From Rhizobium sp. 007 (GTDB taxonomy: Bacteria > Pseudomonadota > Alphaproteobacteria > Rhizobiales > Rhizobiaceae), in NCBI RefSeq assembly GCF_015353075.1, contig NZ_CP064187.1:2480001-2544000 (forward strand): DNA of 64,000 nucleotides, given 5' to 3'. Within the stretch, counting starts at the first letter, position 1. The number at the start of each line of letters is the position of its first letter. This document shows positions 7,949-17,448 of the stretch, piece after piece. Under the pieces are notes generated by a model. The model was not told the DNA's origin and searched no databases. It worked only from the letters and a program-made list of their open reading frames with translations. The position numbers were made by a program, and so were the translations under genes.

Positions 7949-9991
7949 CTATTCGGGCCCATGGGGCCGATCGGGAGGACCAGAGGGCGCTTTTAGGGCT
8001 GTGCCAGTCCCGGTTTTGGGTCGCCTGATTCGGAGCCTCCGAGGGCTTACCGGAGACGGCGGCGGCGCATCGGAGAGCATCTCACGCGCGGCGGTGGTCA
8101 AGGTGGAAGCAATGAAATCAGCCTCCGGAAGCTGGTGCAGTTGCGTGTCCTCATCGTTTTCAGACCACAGCACTGCGCCTACGCGCGTGGTGGGATACAT
8201 GCGCTTGAAGCGGCGTACAAGTATGCCGGCATGCCTGACAGAGTCAAAGTTCAGGAAGCAGACGACGATGGCATTTGCTCCATTCGGAACGAGATCGCGG
8301 CTGCGGCGGCTGGCGATGTCGGAGTGCCTTGCTGCCACCACTTCCGCTCCTTGCACTTGGAGAACCTGGGCCAGCATCACCGCTGATGCATCGTCAAGAG
8401 GCCCCCTGCCACCAATGCAGAAGACCGTTTTCCCGGTCCCGTCCGGCAGTTCCTCGTCGCCCTCTCCCTCATCCTTCGTGGCCGTCAAGGGTGTCTCGTC
8501 TGCGGTTTTGTCCTCCTGCTCTTCTTCTTCCTCCTCCTCCCGAGCGATCTCTTCCAGATTCGAGACCAGCGTGATGGCGGTACCGAACACTTGTTCCATC
8601 TGCTCCGCTGTCAGGACGCCTCTACGGCGGTCCTGCTCGGCGAGCAGAAGGGCTGGAATAGCAACCTTGCCATAGTATTCCTCCAGATAATCTTCCTCGA
8701 GGATCTCCTCAGCGAGATCGGTGGCCTCGTCGGGATCCCCAGCTAAGAGTCTTTGATAAAGGCGTTCCTTGGGATCAAGCACCGGTTCGCTGCCAAACAG
8801 GACTTCCAAGAATTCAAACTGCGGGACATAACGCCCTAGAACTGCCAGGCACACGGTCAGCGGCGTCGACAGGATAAGGCCGACCGGTCCCCATAACCAT
8901 GCCCAGAAAATAGCTGCAACGATGATGGCAAGGGGAGAGAGGCCTGTTCGGGAACCATACAGCCATGGTTCGACGATGTTGTTGCTCGTCAGCTCCAGCG
9001 CGAGAAAGATCGCGGCGACCCAAAGAACAAGGCTCCAGCCCGGATCGACTGCGAACGCCAGGAAGAGCGGCAGTACGGCAGCTATTACCGGCCCGATATA
9101 TGGGACGAACCGCAGAACGATGGCAAGCATCCCCCAGAGCACTGCATTGGGAATTCCCACCGCCCAAAGCCCCAGCGCCAAGGGGATGCCGTAAGCGCAG
9201 TTCACGACCAACTGCATGAGGAGATACTGCGCAACGCGGCTTCCCGCCTCCTGCAGGGCTTCGGTGGTGCGATGGAGGTCTCCGTAGCCGACGAGCCGGA
9301 TAAAGCGGTCGCGAAGCTCCTCCCGCTCCAGGAGCATGAATATGACGACGACTATGATTAGTCCCAATGACGCGATCGGACCGACCAAGGGGCCGATCAA
9401 ATTTGTCAGCGTTGCAATGGGGCGGCTTGGCGCGAATATCTCTACGAGCAGAGGCTCCCTAGATGATCGCTCGCCCACGGGAGCAGTCGGTTTCTGCTCC
9501 ACGCTGTTGAGTTCCCGTCCGACACTTTCGACGACTGAAGTCAGCCGCCGAACGATACCCGTATCGCTTCCGCTTTCCTGGAGCGCCCGGATCTTTCCCA
9601 CAATGTTGGTCTGATAGGCAGGGAGGTTTTGCACGACTTCAGTAACCTGTCCGGCCACCACAAGGCCGAACAGGATGAGAACAAGAAAGGCGAGCATGAC
9701 GGTAGTTATTACCGCCAGAATGCGAGGAAGCCCCAGCTTACGAAGACGTGAGGAGATTGGTGCCAGTGCGAACGTCAGCAGAACAGCGATTGCCAGAGGA
9801 AGGAGGACTTCCTTTGCAAAGTAGAGAATGGCAATGACTGCGAGCACACTCGCAAAGGCAGGCATGCGTGAGGGTGATGCGGGCGGAATTGAATATGTAC
9901 GACGAGAACCCCCGAGGCCGTTTTTCAATTCCGCCTCCTTGCTATGGTCGTGACTTGAAGGCGTCGATATGCCAATTGGTCCAAGACTCAT
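7949..9991 (-). CDS. AI-2E-family permease with long acidic C-terminal extension
   Basis: About 680 residues. The first part (to about residue 390) is a polytopic AI-2E/PerM-type permease: AFASVLAVIAILYFAKEVLL, a large soluble segment after the third helix, then LLMQLVVNCAYGIPLALGLW, the conserved VPYIGPVIAAVLP and the FWAWLWGPVGLILSTPLTVC helices. The usual length is about 350. Here a further 290 residues follow, with an acidic run (REEEEEEEQEDK) and a Rossmann-like stretch (KTVFCIGGRGPLDDASAVML, ALSVVAAR-type pattern, NAIVVCFLNFDS). The ATG at 9991 is a compromise: a GTG at 10099 and an ATG at 9865 are also possible, and none has a strong ribosome site. The substrate is unknown. Confidence 0.78.
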   Translation of the reverse strand: MSLGPIGISTPSSHDHSKEAELKNGLGGSRRTYSIPPASPSRMPAFASVLAVIAILYFAKEVLLPLAIAVLLTFALAPISSRLRKLGLPRILAVITTVMLAFLVLILFGLVVAGQVTEVVQNLPAYQTNIVGKIRALQESGSDTGIVRRLTSVVESVGRELNSVEQKPTAPVGERSSREPLLVEIFAPSRPIATLTNLIGPLVGPIASLGLIIVVVIFMLLEREELRDRFIRLVGYGDLHRTTEALQEAGSRVAQYLLMQLVVNCAYGIPLALGLWAVGIPNAVLWGMLAIVLRFVPYIGPVIAAVLPLFLAFAVDPGWSLVLWVAAIFLALELTSNNIVEPWLYGSRTGLSPLAIIVAAIFWAWLWGPVGLILSTPLTVCLAVLGRYVPQFEFLEVLFGSEPVLDPKERLYQRLLAGDPDEATDLAEEILEEDYLEEYYGKVAIPALLLAEQDRRRGVLTAEQMEQVFGTAITLVSNLEEIAREEEEEEEQEDKTADETPLTATKDEGEGDEELPDGTGKTVFCIGGRGPLDDASAVMLAQVLQVQGAEVVAARHSDIASRRSRDLVPNGANAIVVCFLNFDSVRHAGILVRRFKRMYPTTRVGAVLWSENDEDTQLHQLPEADFIASTLTTAAREMLSDAPPPSPVSPRRLRIRRPKTGTGTALKAPSGPPDRPHGPE

Positions 9992-10252
9992 GGAGGTAGG
10001 GCGCAGATAGGACTTAGCAATGATTGCGCTGCTGCACTGGCCGAGCGGCAGGGTGCCACTCTCCAGGATGATGGTGTTCTCGCGGGACCCGGGATCCACG
10101 ATGAATGCGCATCCTGCCTGGGTCGCGCTCCAGGCCGCCCCTCGGAAAGGATCGAGATTGGGTATGCAGCGACGGCGGGCCTAGTTTGGGCGAAGCGATC
10201 CCATGCCCAGGCTCAGAACATCAAGCCTTGCGCGTTCGAACCACCCGCCTGG

Positions 10253-10603
10253 CTATTTTCGCAGGATCTTCTCCATCGCTTTCCCGTTGGCGAGTTCGTC
10301 GATCAGTTTGTCCAAGTAGCGGATTTCCTGCATCGTAGGTTCTTGGATGTCTTCCACGCGAACGCCACAGATCGCACCGGTAATTAGCGATCGCGAGGGA
10401 TTCATTTGAGGCGCTTGCGCAAAGAAGTCCTCAAAACTTGTGTCATTCGCCAACTGATTATCTAGCGTCTCTTGGGTATGTCCCGTCAGCCAACAGATGA
10501 TCTCATCGACGTCAGCTTTCGCGCGCCCCTTCTTCTCCGCTTTGGCGACATAGTGCGGATAGACGCTCGCGATACTGACTGAATAGATTCGATGCTTCGT
10601 CAT
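10253..10603 (-). CDS. DUF2200-family protein
   Basis: 116 residues with the family hallmark [20 protein letters not shown] followed by [14 protein letters not shown], and the conserved end [20 protein letters not shown]. It is small, soluble and alpha-helical. No biochemical role is known for the family. It stands alone between the permease and the Ku fragment. Confidence 0.85.
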   Translation of the reverse strand: MTKHRIYSVSIASVYPHYVAKAEKKGRAKADVDEIICWLTGHTQETLDNQLANDTSFEDFFAQAPQMNPSRSLITGAICGVRVEDIQEPTMQEIRYLDKLIDELANGKAMEKILRK

Positions 10604-10710
10604 GCATCCCCCCGGCGGAAGCGTTGTGAGCTTTTGTCACCGCTAACTTAGCCAACGGACGCTCAACAGCAATCCTTTGCAGCGCGGGAGGCTTAAAGAG
10701 CAAGTCCGGC

Positions 10711-11070
10711 ATGTCCATCAAGTGGCGCGAATCTCTGGGGCCGATAGCGGAAGACTCTGCACTTCAGGATGCGTTCGTCCTTCTGCGCGACGCCATGCGC
10801 AAGTCAAACGTGGCAGCAATCGCGCGGGCGGTGCTGTTGCGCAAGATGCGCACGGTACTCCGCGCTCATAGCAATGGCCTCATCGCCACCGCGTTGAACT
10901 TCGACTACGAAGTCAGGTCGTCCGCGAAGGCTTTCGACGAGATACCAAAGCTGAAGATGGAGGGCGAAATGCTCGATCTCGCAAAACACATCATCGCGTG
11001 CGTCGTTCGCCCGCACACCCTCCGAAGTTCCTTCGCGAATCCATCATCAAGCGTCTGCGAGCCAACGTGA
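10711..11070 (+). pseudogene. Ku (NHEJ) protein fragment, N-terminally truncated
   Basis: The reading frame gives DAFVLLRDAMRKSNVAAIAR, LRAHSNGLIATALNFDYEVR and KMEGEMLDLAKHII. This corresponds to the C-terminal half of the bacterial Ku core, which binds DNA ends in non-homologous end joining. Bacterial Ku is usually 260-300 residues and starts with an absent WKG-type beta domain. After LAKHII the expected continuation (an FDP-x-KF region) is in another frame (PPKFLRESIIKRLRA), so there is also a frameshift. No ligD gene is nearby. It is most likely a relic of a second ku copy. Confidence 0.7.
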
Positions 11071-11110
11071 GCAGTTTCGGGAACTTCGGAGGGCATCCAA
11101 CTTCAGGCGG

Positions 11111-11851
11111 TCAGGTATTCAAGCCGCCATCCACTGTGAGGATTGTTCCTGTAATTTGCCTTGCAGCAGGGCTCGCGAGGAAGGCCACAGCCGCCGCCAC
11201 ATCTTGCGGCTCGCCATACCGGCCAAGAGGCATCAGTGCGCGCTGGAAGTCGGCAAAATCACCGTTGGCCGGGTTCATGTCTGTATTAGTCGATCCCGGC
11301 TGGACCAGGTTTACGGTGACATCACGCGCTCCCAGTTCGCGAGCGAGGCCGCGCGTAAACGAGTGGAGCGCGGATTTTGTCATGTAATACACCGTACCGC
11401 TCTCGCCAACGATGCGTTCGGCGCCGGCCGAGCCGATAGTAATGATGCGACCTCCCGCTTGAAGATATGGAATGGCGGCCTGCGAAGCGAGCACGGGTGA
11501 TCGCACGTTGACGTTCAGCAGCGCATCGATGTGAGCGACGCTGACGTTGGCGATCGCATCGTAAAGCGCGATTGCCGCATTGTTGACAAGAATGTCGAGA
11601 CCGCCAAGCGCCTGGGCGGCCTCCTCCACCGAGCGCTTCACGGCCGCCGGATCGGCACTGTCGGCCTGGATAGCAAATCCGCGCCTGCCCTTCCCCTCAA
11701 TAGCTCGAACAACCTCTGCTGCGCGATCAGCCGAACGCTCGTAGGTGATCGCCACCTCCGCGCCCTTGTCCGCAAGTGCTAGCGCAATAGCGGCGCCGAT
11801 ACCACGCGATGCGCCCGTCACAAGAGCTCGCTTTCCAACCAATTCACTCAT
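11111..11851 (-). CDS. SDR-family NAD(P)-dependent oxidoreductase
   Basis: A 246-residue classical short-chain dehydrogenase. The cofactor loop is TGASRGIGAA, with NNAA at the central strand, the catalytic Ser in TIGSAGAERI, and Tyr and Lys in YYMTKSALH. The C-terminus ITGTILTVDGG is typical of FabG-like enzymes. The substrate is unknown. It is divergently transcribed from a TetR regulator, with operator-like repeats between them, so it is probably repressed by that protein and induced by its ligand. Confidence 0.88.
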   Translation of the reverse strand: MSELVGKRALVTGASRGIGAAIALALADKGAEVAITYERSADRAAEVVRAIEGKGRRGFAIQADSADPAAVKRSVEEAAQALGGLDILVNNAAIALYDAIANVSVAHIDALLNVNVRSPVLASQAAIPYLQAGGRIITIGSAGAERIVGESGTVYYMTKSALHSFTRGLARELGARDVTVNLVQPGSTNTDMNPANGDFADFQRALMPLGRYGEPQDVAAAVAFLASPAARQITGTILTVDGGLNT

Positions 11852-11868
11852 TATCTGTCCTTTCTGTA

Positions 11869-12000
11869 GTGATTGACACAGAAATACGTAGGGACGTGAA
11901 AGCGGTGCGTCAAGAATATTATATCGATCGATACAAAAACGTATGCAAGTTGCCGAGGAAGGATGAGAGGTTTATATAACGATTGATGCAGAAATCGGAC
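11869..12000. promoter_or_regulatory. Three operator-like repeats at exact 55-bp spacing
   Basis: Related blocks begin GATTGACACAGAAATACG at 11871, GATCGATACAAAAACG at 11926 and GATTGATGCAGAAATCGG at 11981. The start-to-start distance is 55 bases both times. The middle block lies in a perfect 12-base palindrome, TATCGATCGATA (11922-11933). The flanking blocks abut the two divergent genes, and the third overlaps the TetR start codon. They are likely TetR-protein binding sites controlling both promoters (inference). Confidence 0.55.
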
Positions 12001-12654
12001 CGAAAGCCTCAAGCCTGCGAATCTATTCCGTCCCGCGCTCGCGGGCGCCCTCGCGCATTTGATCGACAAGCCGCCTTGGCGAAGGCGACCCGTCTCTTCT
12101 GGCTCAAGGGCTTTGAAGCCACGTCAATGACTGATCTCACCGAGGCGATGGGGATCGGATCACCCAGCCTGTACGCAGCATTCGGATCAAAGGAAGCGCT
12201 TTACGCGGAAGCGGTGCGTTATTATCGCGAGAGCTACGAGGCGCTCGTCTGGGCTAAATTCCATTCAGCGCGGACGGCGCGCGAAGCGATCGCTTCATTT
12301 CTGCTGGACTCAGCTGCGGCCCTGACCGGCTGTGTTGCAGACATTCCCCATGGCTGCATGGTGGCCCTCTCATCGGTCGGCAGCGAAGGCCACTTGGAAT
12401 TGGGTGAACTCGTACGATCAGCACGTGCCGTCACGCTCGAACGCCTGAAGGCGCGCTTGGATCGGGCCGTGGCGGATGGTGAAATTCCAGTCGCAACGGA
12501 CGTCCATGCGCTTTCGCGTTTCGTGCAGACTGTCCAGTTTGGCATGTCAATCCTGGCTCGCGACGGGGCCAGCCGTGCCGAGCTTGAGGCCGTGGCTGAG
12601 GTCTCGATACTGGGATGGGATGCCCGCATCAGGAGCGACACCGATTCCGCGTAA
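11986..12654 (+). CDS. TetR-family transcriptional repressor
   Basis: 222 residues. The N-terminal helix-turn-helix reads RLFWLKGFEATSMTDLTEAM and GIGSPSLYAAFGSKEALY, characteristic of TetR/AcrR proteins. The C-terminal ligand and dimer domain includes a conserved GCMVALSSV segment, common in the subgroup that controls SDR or redox enzymes. I take the ATG at 11986; a TTG one codon upstream is also in frame. It probably represses the divergent SDR gene and itself through the repeats in the shared intergenic region. Confidence 0.88.
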   Translation: MQKSDRKPQACESIPSRARGRPRAFDRQAALAKATRLFWLKGFEATSMTDLTEAMGIGSPSLYAAFGSKEALYAEAVRYYRESYEALVWAKFHSARTAREAIASFLLDSAAALTGCVADIPHGCMVALSSVGSEGHLELGELVRSARAVTLERLKARLDRAVADGEIPVATDVHALSRFVQTVQFGMSILARDGASRAELEAVAEVSILGWDARIRSDTDSA

Positions 12655-13173
12655 AAGCACGCAGGCTTACGGGCTGCGCTCTATCGATTCTCATTGATAA
12701 CGCAATCAACCGAGCAAAGTCATTCACCTCCGATGGGTGTCTCTCGAAACCGAGACCCGAGATATTTCTGCGATTGGAGGGAGGACCGAGCAGGAGGTTT
12801 GCCAATCGCTTCTAATTTAGGTGCGGCAATCGCGATAATAGGGCAGCTCTCGAGCAGAATATCGCCCAATCGGCGACAAATGGCGGGGGAAGGTTTTTGA
12901 AGACGGCTCCGTCATCGCCGGCCTTGAAATAGGATATGAAAGCAAACCTATCGAGTGGCGACGGCGTGAGGCACAATTGCTTGAAACCGAAGCCTAGGAT
13001 GCACCCGATCAAGCGATCGCCCTTCCGCGGTCGGTCGATTTTACCTGGTGAGTTCGGCCGCAGAGGAACTCTACCCGCGTGCCCACTTCAGGCCGGACGA
13101 ACTGCCTCGACACTCGCACTTGAACAAAACCCCTCTCCCGCTGGTTATTCTGCAAAATCGCGAGAGAACGACG
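12655..13173. other. No gene seen
   Basis: 519 bases between the TetR gene and the channel gene. Open frames lack motifs and good starts. It probably contains the mscS promoter. Confidence 0.4.
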
Positions 13174-14520
13174 ATGGATTTCCTAGAGGCGGTCAACGCT
13201 GCCGGATCCTGGCTGCAGGCTTTCCTTCTCAATGAGTGGACGCTCTATCAGTCCGCCCTGATTGTCGCTGGTTACCTGCTTTCCGGCTTGCTGGCAAAAC
13301 GGATCGAGCCGGCTCTGGAATCGCGCGCCCGCACCATCAAGGGAAATCCGGATCTGCTTCGCGTCATCATCGCATTCATGCGGCGAACACGCTGGCTCTT
13401 TCTGATTGTGCTGCTGGCGATTGCGGATGTGGTGCTGTTGCGAATTGCGTGGCCATCGCACCGGTGGCTGGTAGCAACAGCCCTCACTCTCGTGGTGGCG
13501 TGGTTCGTCATCTCGGTACTCACGCGCATCATCCGAAACCAGATGCTGGCGCGTGTCGTTGCCGCCGCCGGCTGGTTCTACTTTGCACTTTACGCGCTTG
13601 GGCTGGATCGCGCGCTTCTGGCAGCACTCGATGGTATTGCCGTCAATCTCGGCGCCGTTCGCCTTTCTATGCTGCTCGTCTTGAAGGCCATCGTCCTTTC
13701 CGTCGCGCTGATCTGGCTTGCGGTTCTGATCGGCAACATGTCGTCGAACTGGATCCAGAAGTCCGCGGATCTCACGCCCTCCTTGAAGGTTCTCATCAGC
13801 AAACTGATCAAGATTGGGCTCATTGTCTTTGCGGGCACGATCGCCTTGTCTGCGACAGGCATCGACCTGACGGCGCTCACGGTTTTTTCAGGTGCTGTCG
13901 GCGTCGGCATTGGTTTCGGCCTGCAGAAGGTCGTCTCCAACTTCATATCCGGAATCATCATCCTGCTCGATAAATCCATCAAACCGGGCGACACGATTAC
14001 GCTGGGGGAAACCTTCGGCTCTATCCGCGACCTGCGCTCCCGCTTCGTCTCCGTCATCACCAGAGATGGCAAGGAGTACCTCATTCCAAACGAAGACTTC
14101 ATTTCCCAGCAAGTCGTCAACTGGTCGTTTTCCAGCGATTATGTCCGCATCGAGGTGGATTTCGGAACCTCGTATGACAGCGATCCGCACGAGGTTGCCC
14201 GCATCGCGATCGAGGCGGCCAAGACCATTCCGCGGGTTGCCGGCACCTACGCCCAGCCGGTCTGCTGGATGACGGCCTTCGGGGCATCATCGGTCGATTT
14301 CAAGCTGAGATTCTGGATCTCCGACCCGAGCAACGGCCTTACCAACGTGCGCGGTGAAGTACTCATGGCATTATGGGATGCATTCAAGGCAGCCGGCATT
14401 TCGATCCCGTTCCCGCATCGCGAAATCATCATGAAGACACCTGTCGAGCTTGCCCGCGCATCTCTTCGGCAACGGCCAGATGATGAGCGCGCTTCCGGCA
14501 GCCCCAAATCCGGGAACTGA
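13174..14520 (+). CDS. MscS-family mechanosensitive channel
   Basis: 448 residues. Several hydrophobic helices precede the MscS core. The pore helix is rich in Ala and Gly (ALTVFSGAVGVGIGFGLQKV followed by VSNFISGIIILLDKSIKPGD). The beta domain follows (LRSRFVSVITRDGKEYLIPN) and then a C-terminal alpha/beta part. The family releases solutes on hypo-osmotic shock from the inner membrane. The ATG at 13174 with a GAGAG site is preferred over an upstream in-frame GTG, whose extra residues look non-coding. The extra N-terminal helices make it longer than E. coli MscS (286 residues). Confidence 0.9.
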   Translation: MDFLEAVNAAGSWLQAFLLNEWTLYQSALIVAGYLLSGLLAKRIEPALESRARTIKGNPDLLRVIIAFMRRTRWLFLIVLLAIADVVLLRIAWPSHRWLVATALTLVVAWFVISVLTRIIRNQMLARVVAAAGWFYFALYALGLDRALLAALDGIAVNLGAVRLSMLLVLKAIVLSVALIWLAVLIGNMSSNWIQKSADLTPSLKVLISKLIKIGLIVFAGTIALSATGIDLTALTVFSGAVGVGIGFGLQKVVSNFISGIIILLDKSIKPGDTITLGETFGSIRDLRSRFVSVITRDGKEYLIPNEDFISQQVVNWSFSSDYVRIEVDFGTSYDSDPHEVARIAIEAAKTIPRVAGTYAQPVCWMTAFGASSVDFKLRFWISDPSNGLTNVRGEVLMALWDAFKAAGISIPFPHREIIMKTPVELARASLRQRPDDERASGSPKSGN

Positions 14521-14566
14521 ATTGCCTCAAAGACGTTCGGCAATATCCGTTCACGAGGTCACCGCC

Positions 14567-15073
14567 ATGCGCCGCGCCGCTTACTTGCTCTCCCTCGCAC
14601 TCGCCGGCTCCCAGCCGCTTGCGGCAGCCGCTCAGGAAGCCAATTTCCTCCAGTCGCTTGCCGGAAACTGGCAAGGCGCAGGCCAGGTGCTGATGCGGAT
14701 CGGCAGCGATCCGGTCAACGTGCGGTGCAGCTTCGCAACGACGGCGGGCCGAGCCAACTTCTCCATGAACGGCAGTTGCCGGGGCTTTGTCGTCGTGCGC
14801 CGGGCCGTTTCGGCAAATCTGAGGGTCAGCGGCGGGCGCTATAGCGGGACCTATGTCGGACCGATGGGCCTGCCGTCTGCGCTTTCTGGAAGCCGCCGCG
14901 GAAACGCCATCAATCTTTCCGTACGCTGGGCCCGCCCCGTGAACGGCGACCGGAACGCCACCATGACCATCGAGAAGGTCGGGGCGGATGGCTTGCGCCT
15001 GCGCACGGTCGATCGCGACCATGCGACCGGAGGGTCGGTCGTCACCAGCAACATCGATCTTATGCGTCAGTGA
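14567..15073 (+). CDS. Secreted hypothetical protein
   Basis: 168 residues with a clear signal peptide (MRRAAYLLSLALAGSQPLAA then AAQEANFL). The mature part is beta-rich, starts LQSLAGNWQGAGQVLMRIG and ends in GSVVTSNIDLMRQ. It looks like a small periplasmic beta-barrel domain of the kind often annotated as hypothetical in rhizobia. GAGG upstream supports the ATG at 14567. It follows the MscS gene by 46 bases and may be co-transcribed. Function unknown. Confidence 0.72.
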   Translation: MRRAAYLLSLALAGSQPLAAAAQEANFLQSLAGNWQGAGQVLMRIGSDPVNVRCSFATTAGRANFSMNGSCRGFVVVRRAVSANLRVSGGRYSGTYVGPMGLPSALSGSRRGNAINLSVRWARPVNGDRNATMTIEKVGADGLRLRTVDRDHATGGSVVTSNIDLMRQ

Positions 15074-15102
15074 ACTTCCGCAAGTCTGTCCAGCCGGTTT
15101 CG

Positions 15103-16329
15103 TCAGTTGCTCGTCTGCGTCGCGGCCGCTTCCGGGGCCGAGCCGTTCCTGGCGAGTTGCCCGATGGCCACCAGAACCAGCACGGCAAGGACGCCTACCG
15201 CCGATGTCAACGCCAGCGACCAGACGACGCCGATGCTCCCGATCAGGTAGGCCAGCGCAAAGGGTGCGACCGCCGACACGATCAGGCGCGCCGCCATCAC
15301 CCGGCCCTGCATCTTTCCATAGCCGTCGCTTCCGAAGAGCAACAGCGGAAGCGTTCCGGTGACGATGCTGAAAAGGCCGTTCCCCAGGCCGAAGACAACT
15401 GCGAATGCGATGGCGCCGGCAACGGAAGGCGCGGTCGGGATGAGCAGGAATACCGCTGCCGACATAAGCGTGGCCGCGATGATGGCAAGCTTGAGCGGCG
15501 GCAGGTTCACGCCGAAGAGCATGTTCGTCAACCTGCTGAGAACCTGCGAGGGGCCAAAGAACGTCCCGACCAGCGCCGCTGTCGCGCCGAGCCCGAGGCC
15601 GGAAAGCAGAGGCACCATATGGACGAGGATGGCCGAGCTCACCAGCGACTGGAGGGAGAAGGAAAGCGCCATCAGAACGAAACCCATCCTGCGCGCCGAT
15701 GCGGCAAGCGTTCCTTCCACGCGTCTCGCCGGCGAGGCCTTGCCGCTTCGCTCCCGGTTTCGGCGCATCTGCCGCGAGAGCACGGCATGGATAGGCAGGC
15801 AGATGATGAGGTTGAGGCCCGCGAATACCAGATAGACCTGCTGCCACGACATCTCAGCGTGCAGCATCGTCGTGATCGGCCAGAAGATCGTCGAGGCAAA
15901 CCCGCCGATGAGCGTCAGGTAGGTGATGCTCCGTTGTGCCGCCTGCGGCCGGATCTGCACGAGCAGCGCGAAGGCCGCGCCATATTGAACGAGGTTCGAC
16001 GCCGCCTCGATGCCGATCAGCGCCGCCACGAAGGAAATCCTGCCGGGCGCCAGCGCGCAGGCGACAAGTGCCGCCGCCGCGATCGCCGATCCCGCCGTCA
16101 TGATCCGTCCGGCGCCGAAGCGGTCGATCCATTTGCCGAGCGCAGGTGCCATAAGGCCGCCGATCAGGAGAGCCGCGGACAATGCGCCGAAGACGGCCTC
16201 GGACGGCCATCCGAGATCCCGCGACATATCGGGGGCGAGGATGCTGAAGCTGTAATAGAGCGTGCCGTAGCCGATGATCTGCGTGATGCCAAGGGCGATA
16301 GTGGCAGCAATCGGCGGAGGTTCGGTCAT
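15103..16329 (-). CDS. MFS transporter, last gene of the ars operon
   Basis: 408 residues with about 12 hydrophobic segments and MFS features ([20 protein letters not shown] in the loop 2-3 position). It starts in an ATGA overlap with arsH, so it belongs to the arsenic operon. Export of arsenite or an organoarsenical is a reasonable inference. It could correspond to the MFS arsenic exporters described in rhizobia (ArsK-like), but I cannot confirm that from the sequence alone. Confidence 0.8.
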   Translation of the reverse strand: MTEPPPIAATIALGITQIIGYGTLYYSFSILAPDMSRDLGWPSEAVFGALSAALLIGGLMAPALGKWIDRFGAGRIMTAGSAIAAAALVACALAPGRISFVAALIGIEAASNLVQYGAAFALLVQIRPQAAQRSITYLTLIGGFASTIFWPITTMLHAEMSWQQVYLVFAGLNLIICLPIHAVLSRQMRRNRERSGKASPARRVEGTLAASARRMGFVLMALSFSLQSLVSSAILVHMVPLLSGLGLGATAALVGTFFGPSQVLSRLTNMLFGVNLPPLKLAIIAATLMSAAVFLLIPTAPSVAGAIAFAVVFGLGNGLFSIVTGTLPLLLFGSDGYGKMQGRVMAARLIVSAVAPFALAYLIGSIGVVWSLALTSAVGVLAVLVLVAIGQLARNGSAPEAAATQTSN

Positions 16330-17051
16330 ATGGATTTCAGGCTCACGCGCTGTTCGAGCTTATCGGCCTCTTCCTTGCGCTCGCTGTAGCGATCGGTGAG
16401 ATAGGCGGAAGCGTCGCGGGTAAGCCACGTGAATTTCACCAATTCCTCGCAGACGTCAACCACCCGGTCGTAATAAGACGAGGATCTCATGCGGCCGTCC
16501 GCGTCGAACTCCTGAAAAGCCTTGGCGACTGACGACTGGTTCGGAATCGTGATCATGCGCATCCAGCGGCCGAGCATGCGCATCTGCCCAACGGCGTTGA
16601 AAGACTGCGAGCCGCCCGACACCTGCATGACGGCGAGCGTCTTGCCCTGCGTTGGCCGCACCGAGCCTACCGAAAGCGGAATCCAGTCGATCTGCGCCTT
16701 CATGATGCCGGTCATGGCGCCATGGCGTTCGGGCGAAACCCATACCTGCCCTTCCGACCACTGCGAGAGATCGCGCAGTTCCTGGACCTTCGGATGGCTC
16801 ACCGGCTCCGCATCAGGAAGCGGCAATCCCTCCGGATTGAATATCCGCACCTCGCAGCCGAAGTGCTCGAGCAGGCGCGCCGCCTCATGGGCGAGCAGCC
16901 TGCTATAGGAGACCGTGCGTAGCGAACCGTAGAGGATCAGGATACGGGGCTTGTGCTTCGAGAATGGCGGTTGCAGCGCTGCCAGATCGAGCGGCCGCAG
17001 ATGTTCGCGGGAGGCTGCCGGCAGATCAGACAATGCGCCTGCCTTCCGCAT
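16326..17051 (-). CDS. arsH: ArsH NADPH-dependent FMN oxidoreductase
   Basis: 241 residues of the ArsH flavoprotein family. The phosphate-binding loop is [20 protein letters not shown], and the conserved flavodoxin-like segments are [20 protein letters not shown] and [20 protein letters not shown]. ArsH oxidises trivalent organoarsenicals to less toxic pentavalent forms. It overlaps arsC by 26 bases and the MFS gene by 4. Length and motifs match S. meliloti-type ArsH. Confidence 0.93.
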   Translation of the reverse strand: MRKAGALSDLPAASREHLRPLDLAALQPPFSKHKPRILILYGSLRTVSYSRLLAHEAARLLEHFGCEVRIFNPEGLPLPDAEPVSHPKVQELRDLSQWSEGQVWVSPERHGAMTGIMKAQIDWIPLSVGSVRPTQGKTLAVMQVSGGSQSFNAVGQMRMLGRWMRMITIPNQSSVAKAFQEFDADGRMRSSSYYDRVVDVCEELVKFTWLTRDASAYLTDRYSERKEEADKLEQRVSLKSI

Positions 17052-17448
17052 CGAGAACCTGTTCGCCGTCTTCCTTGGCGAAGGCGCCCTTATGGGTGTC
17101 CGGCAGGATATCCAGAACCGCCTCGGATGGCCGCGCCAGTCGCGTGCCGAGCGGCGTCACGACGAAGGGCCGGTTGATGAGGATCGGATCTTTCAGCATC
17201 GCATCGAGAAGCTGATCGTCGGTCAGGGCCGCGTCATCGAGCCCGAACTCCGCATAGGGCGTATCCTTCTCGCGGATGGCCTGGCGCACCGTCAGGCCGG
17301 CGTCGGCGATCATCTTGACTAGCTCCGCGCGCGACGGCGGGGTTTGCAGATACTCGATGACCGTCGGCTCGATCCCGGCATTGCGGATCATCGCCAGCGT
17401 GTTGCGCGACGTGCCGCAATCTGGATTGTGATAGATGGTGGCTTTCAT
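17026..17448 (-). CDS. arsC: Arsenate reductase, glutaredoxin-dependent type
   Basis: 140 residues. The catalytic Cys is in [16 protein letters not shown] near the N-terminus. The arsenate-binding arginines are in AIREKD and in [17 protein letters not shown]. This is the ArsC/Spx fold type, which reduces As(V) to As(III) with glutaredoxin and glutathione. With the neighbouring LMW-type arsC broken, this is probably the only working arsenate reductase of the operon. It overlaps aqpS by 4 bases. Confidence 0.94.
   Translation of the reverse strand: MKATIYHNPDCGTSRNTLAMIRNAGIEPTVIEYLQTPPSRAELVKMIADAGLTVRQAIREKDTPYAEFGLDDAALTDDQLLDAMLKDPILINRPFVVTPLGTRLARPSEAVLDILPDTHKGAFAKEDGEQVLDAEGRRIV

Noticed and set aside
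15070..16389. Plus-strand open frame opposite the MFS gene
   Set aside because: Arg/His/Gln-rich shadow; the MFS frame on the minus strand has clear membrane helices and operon overlap.
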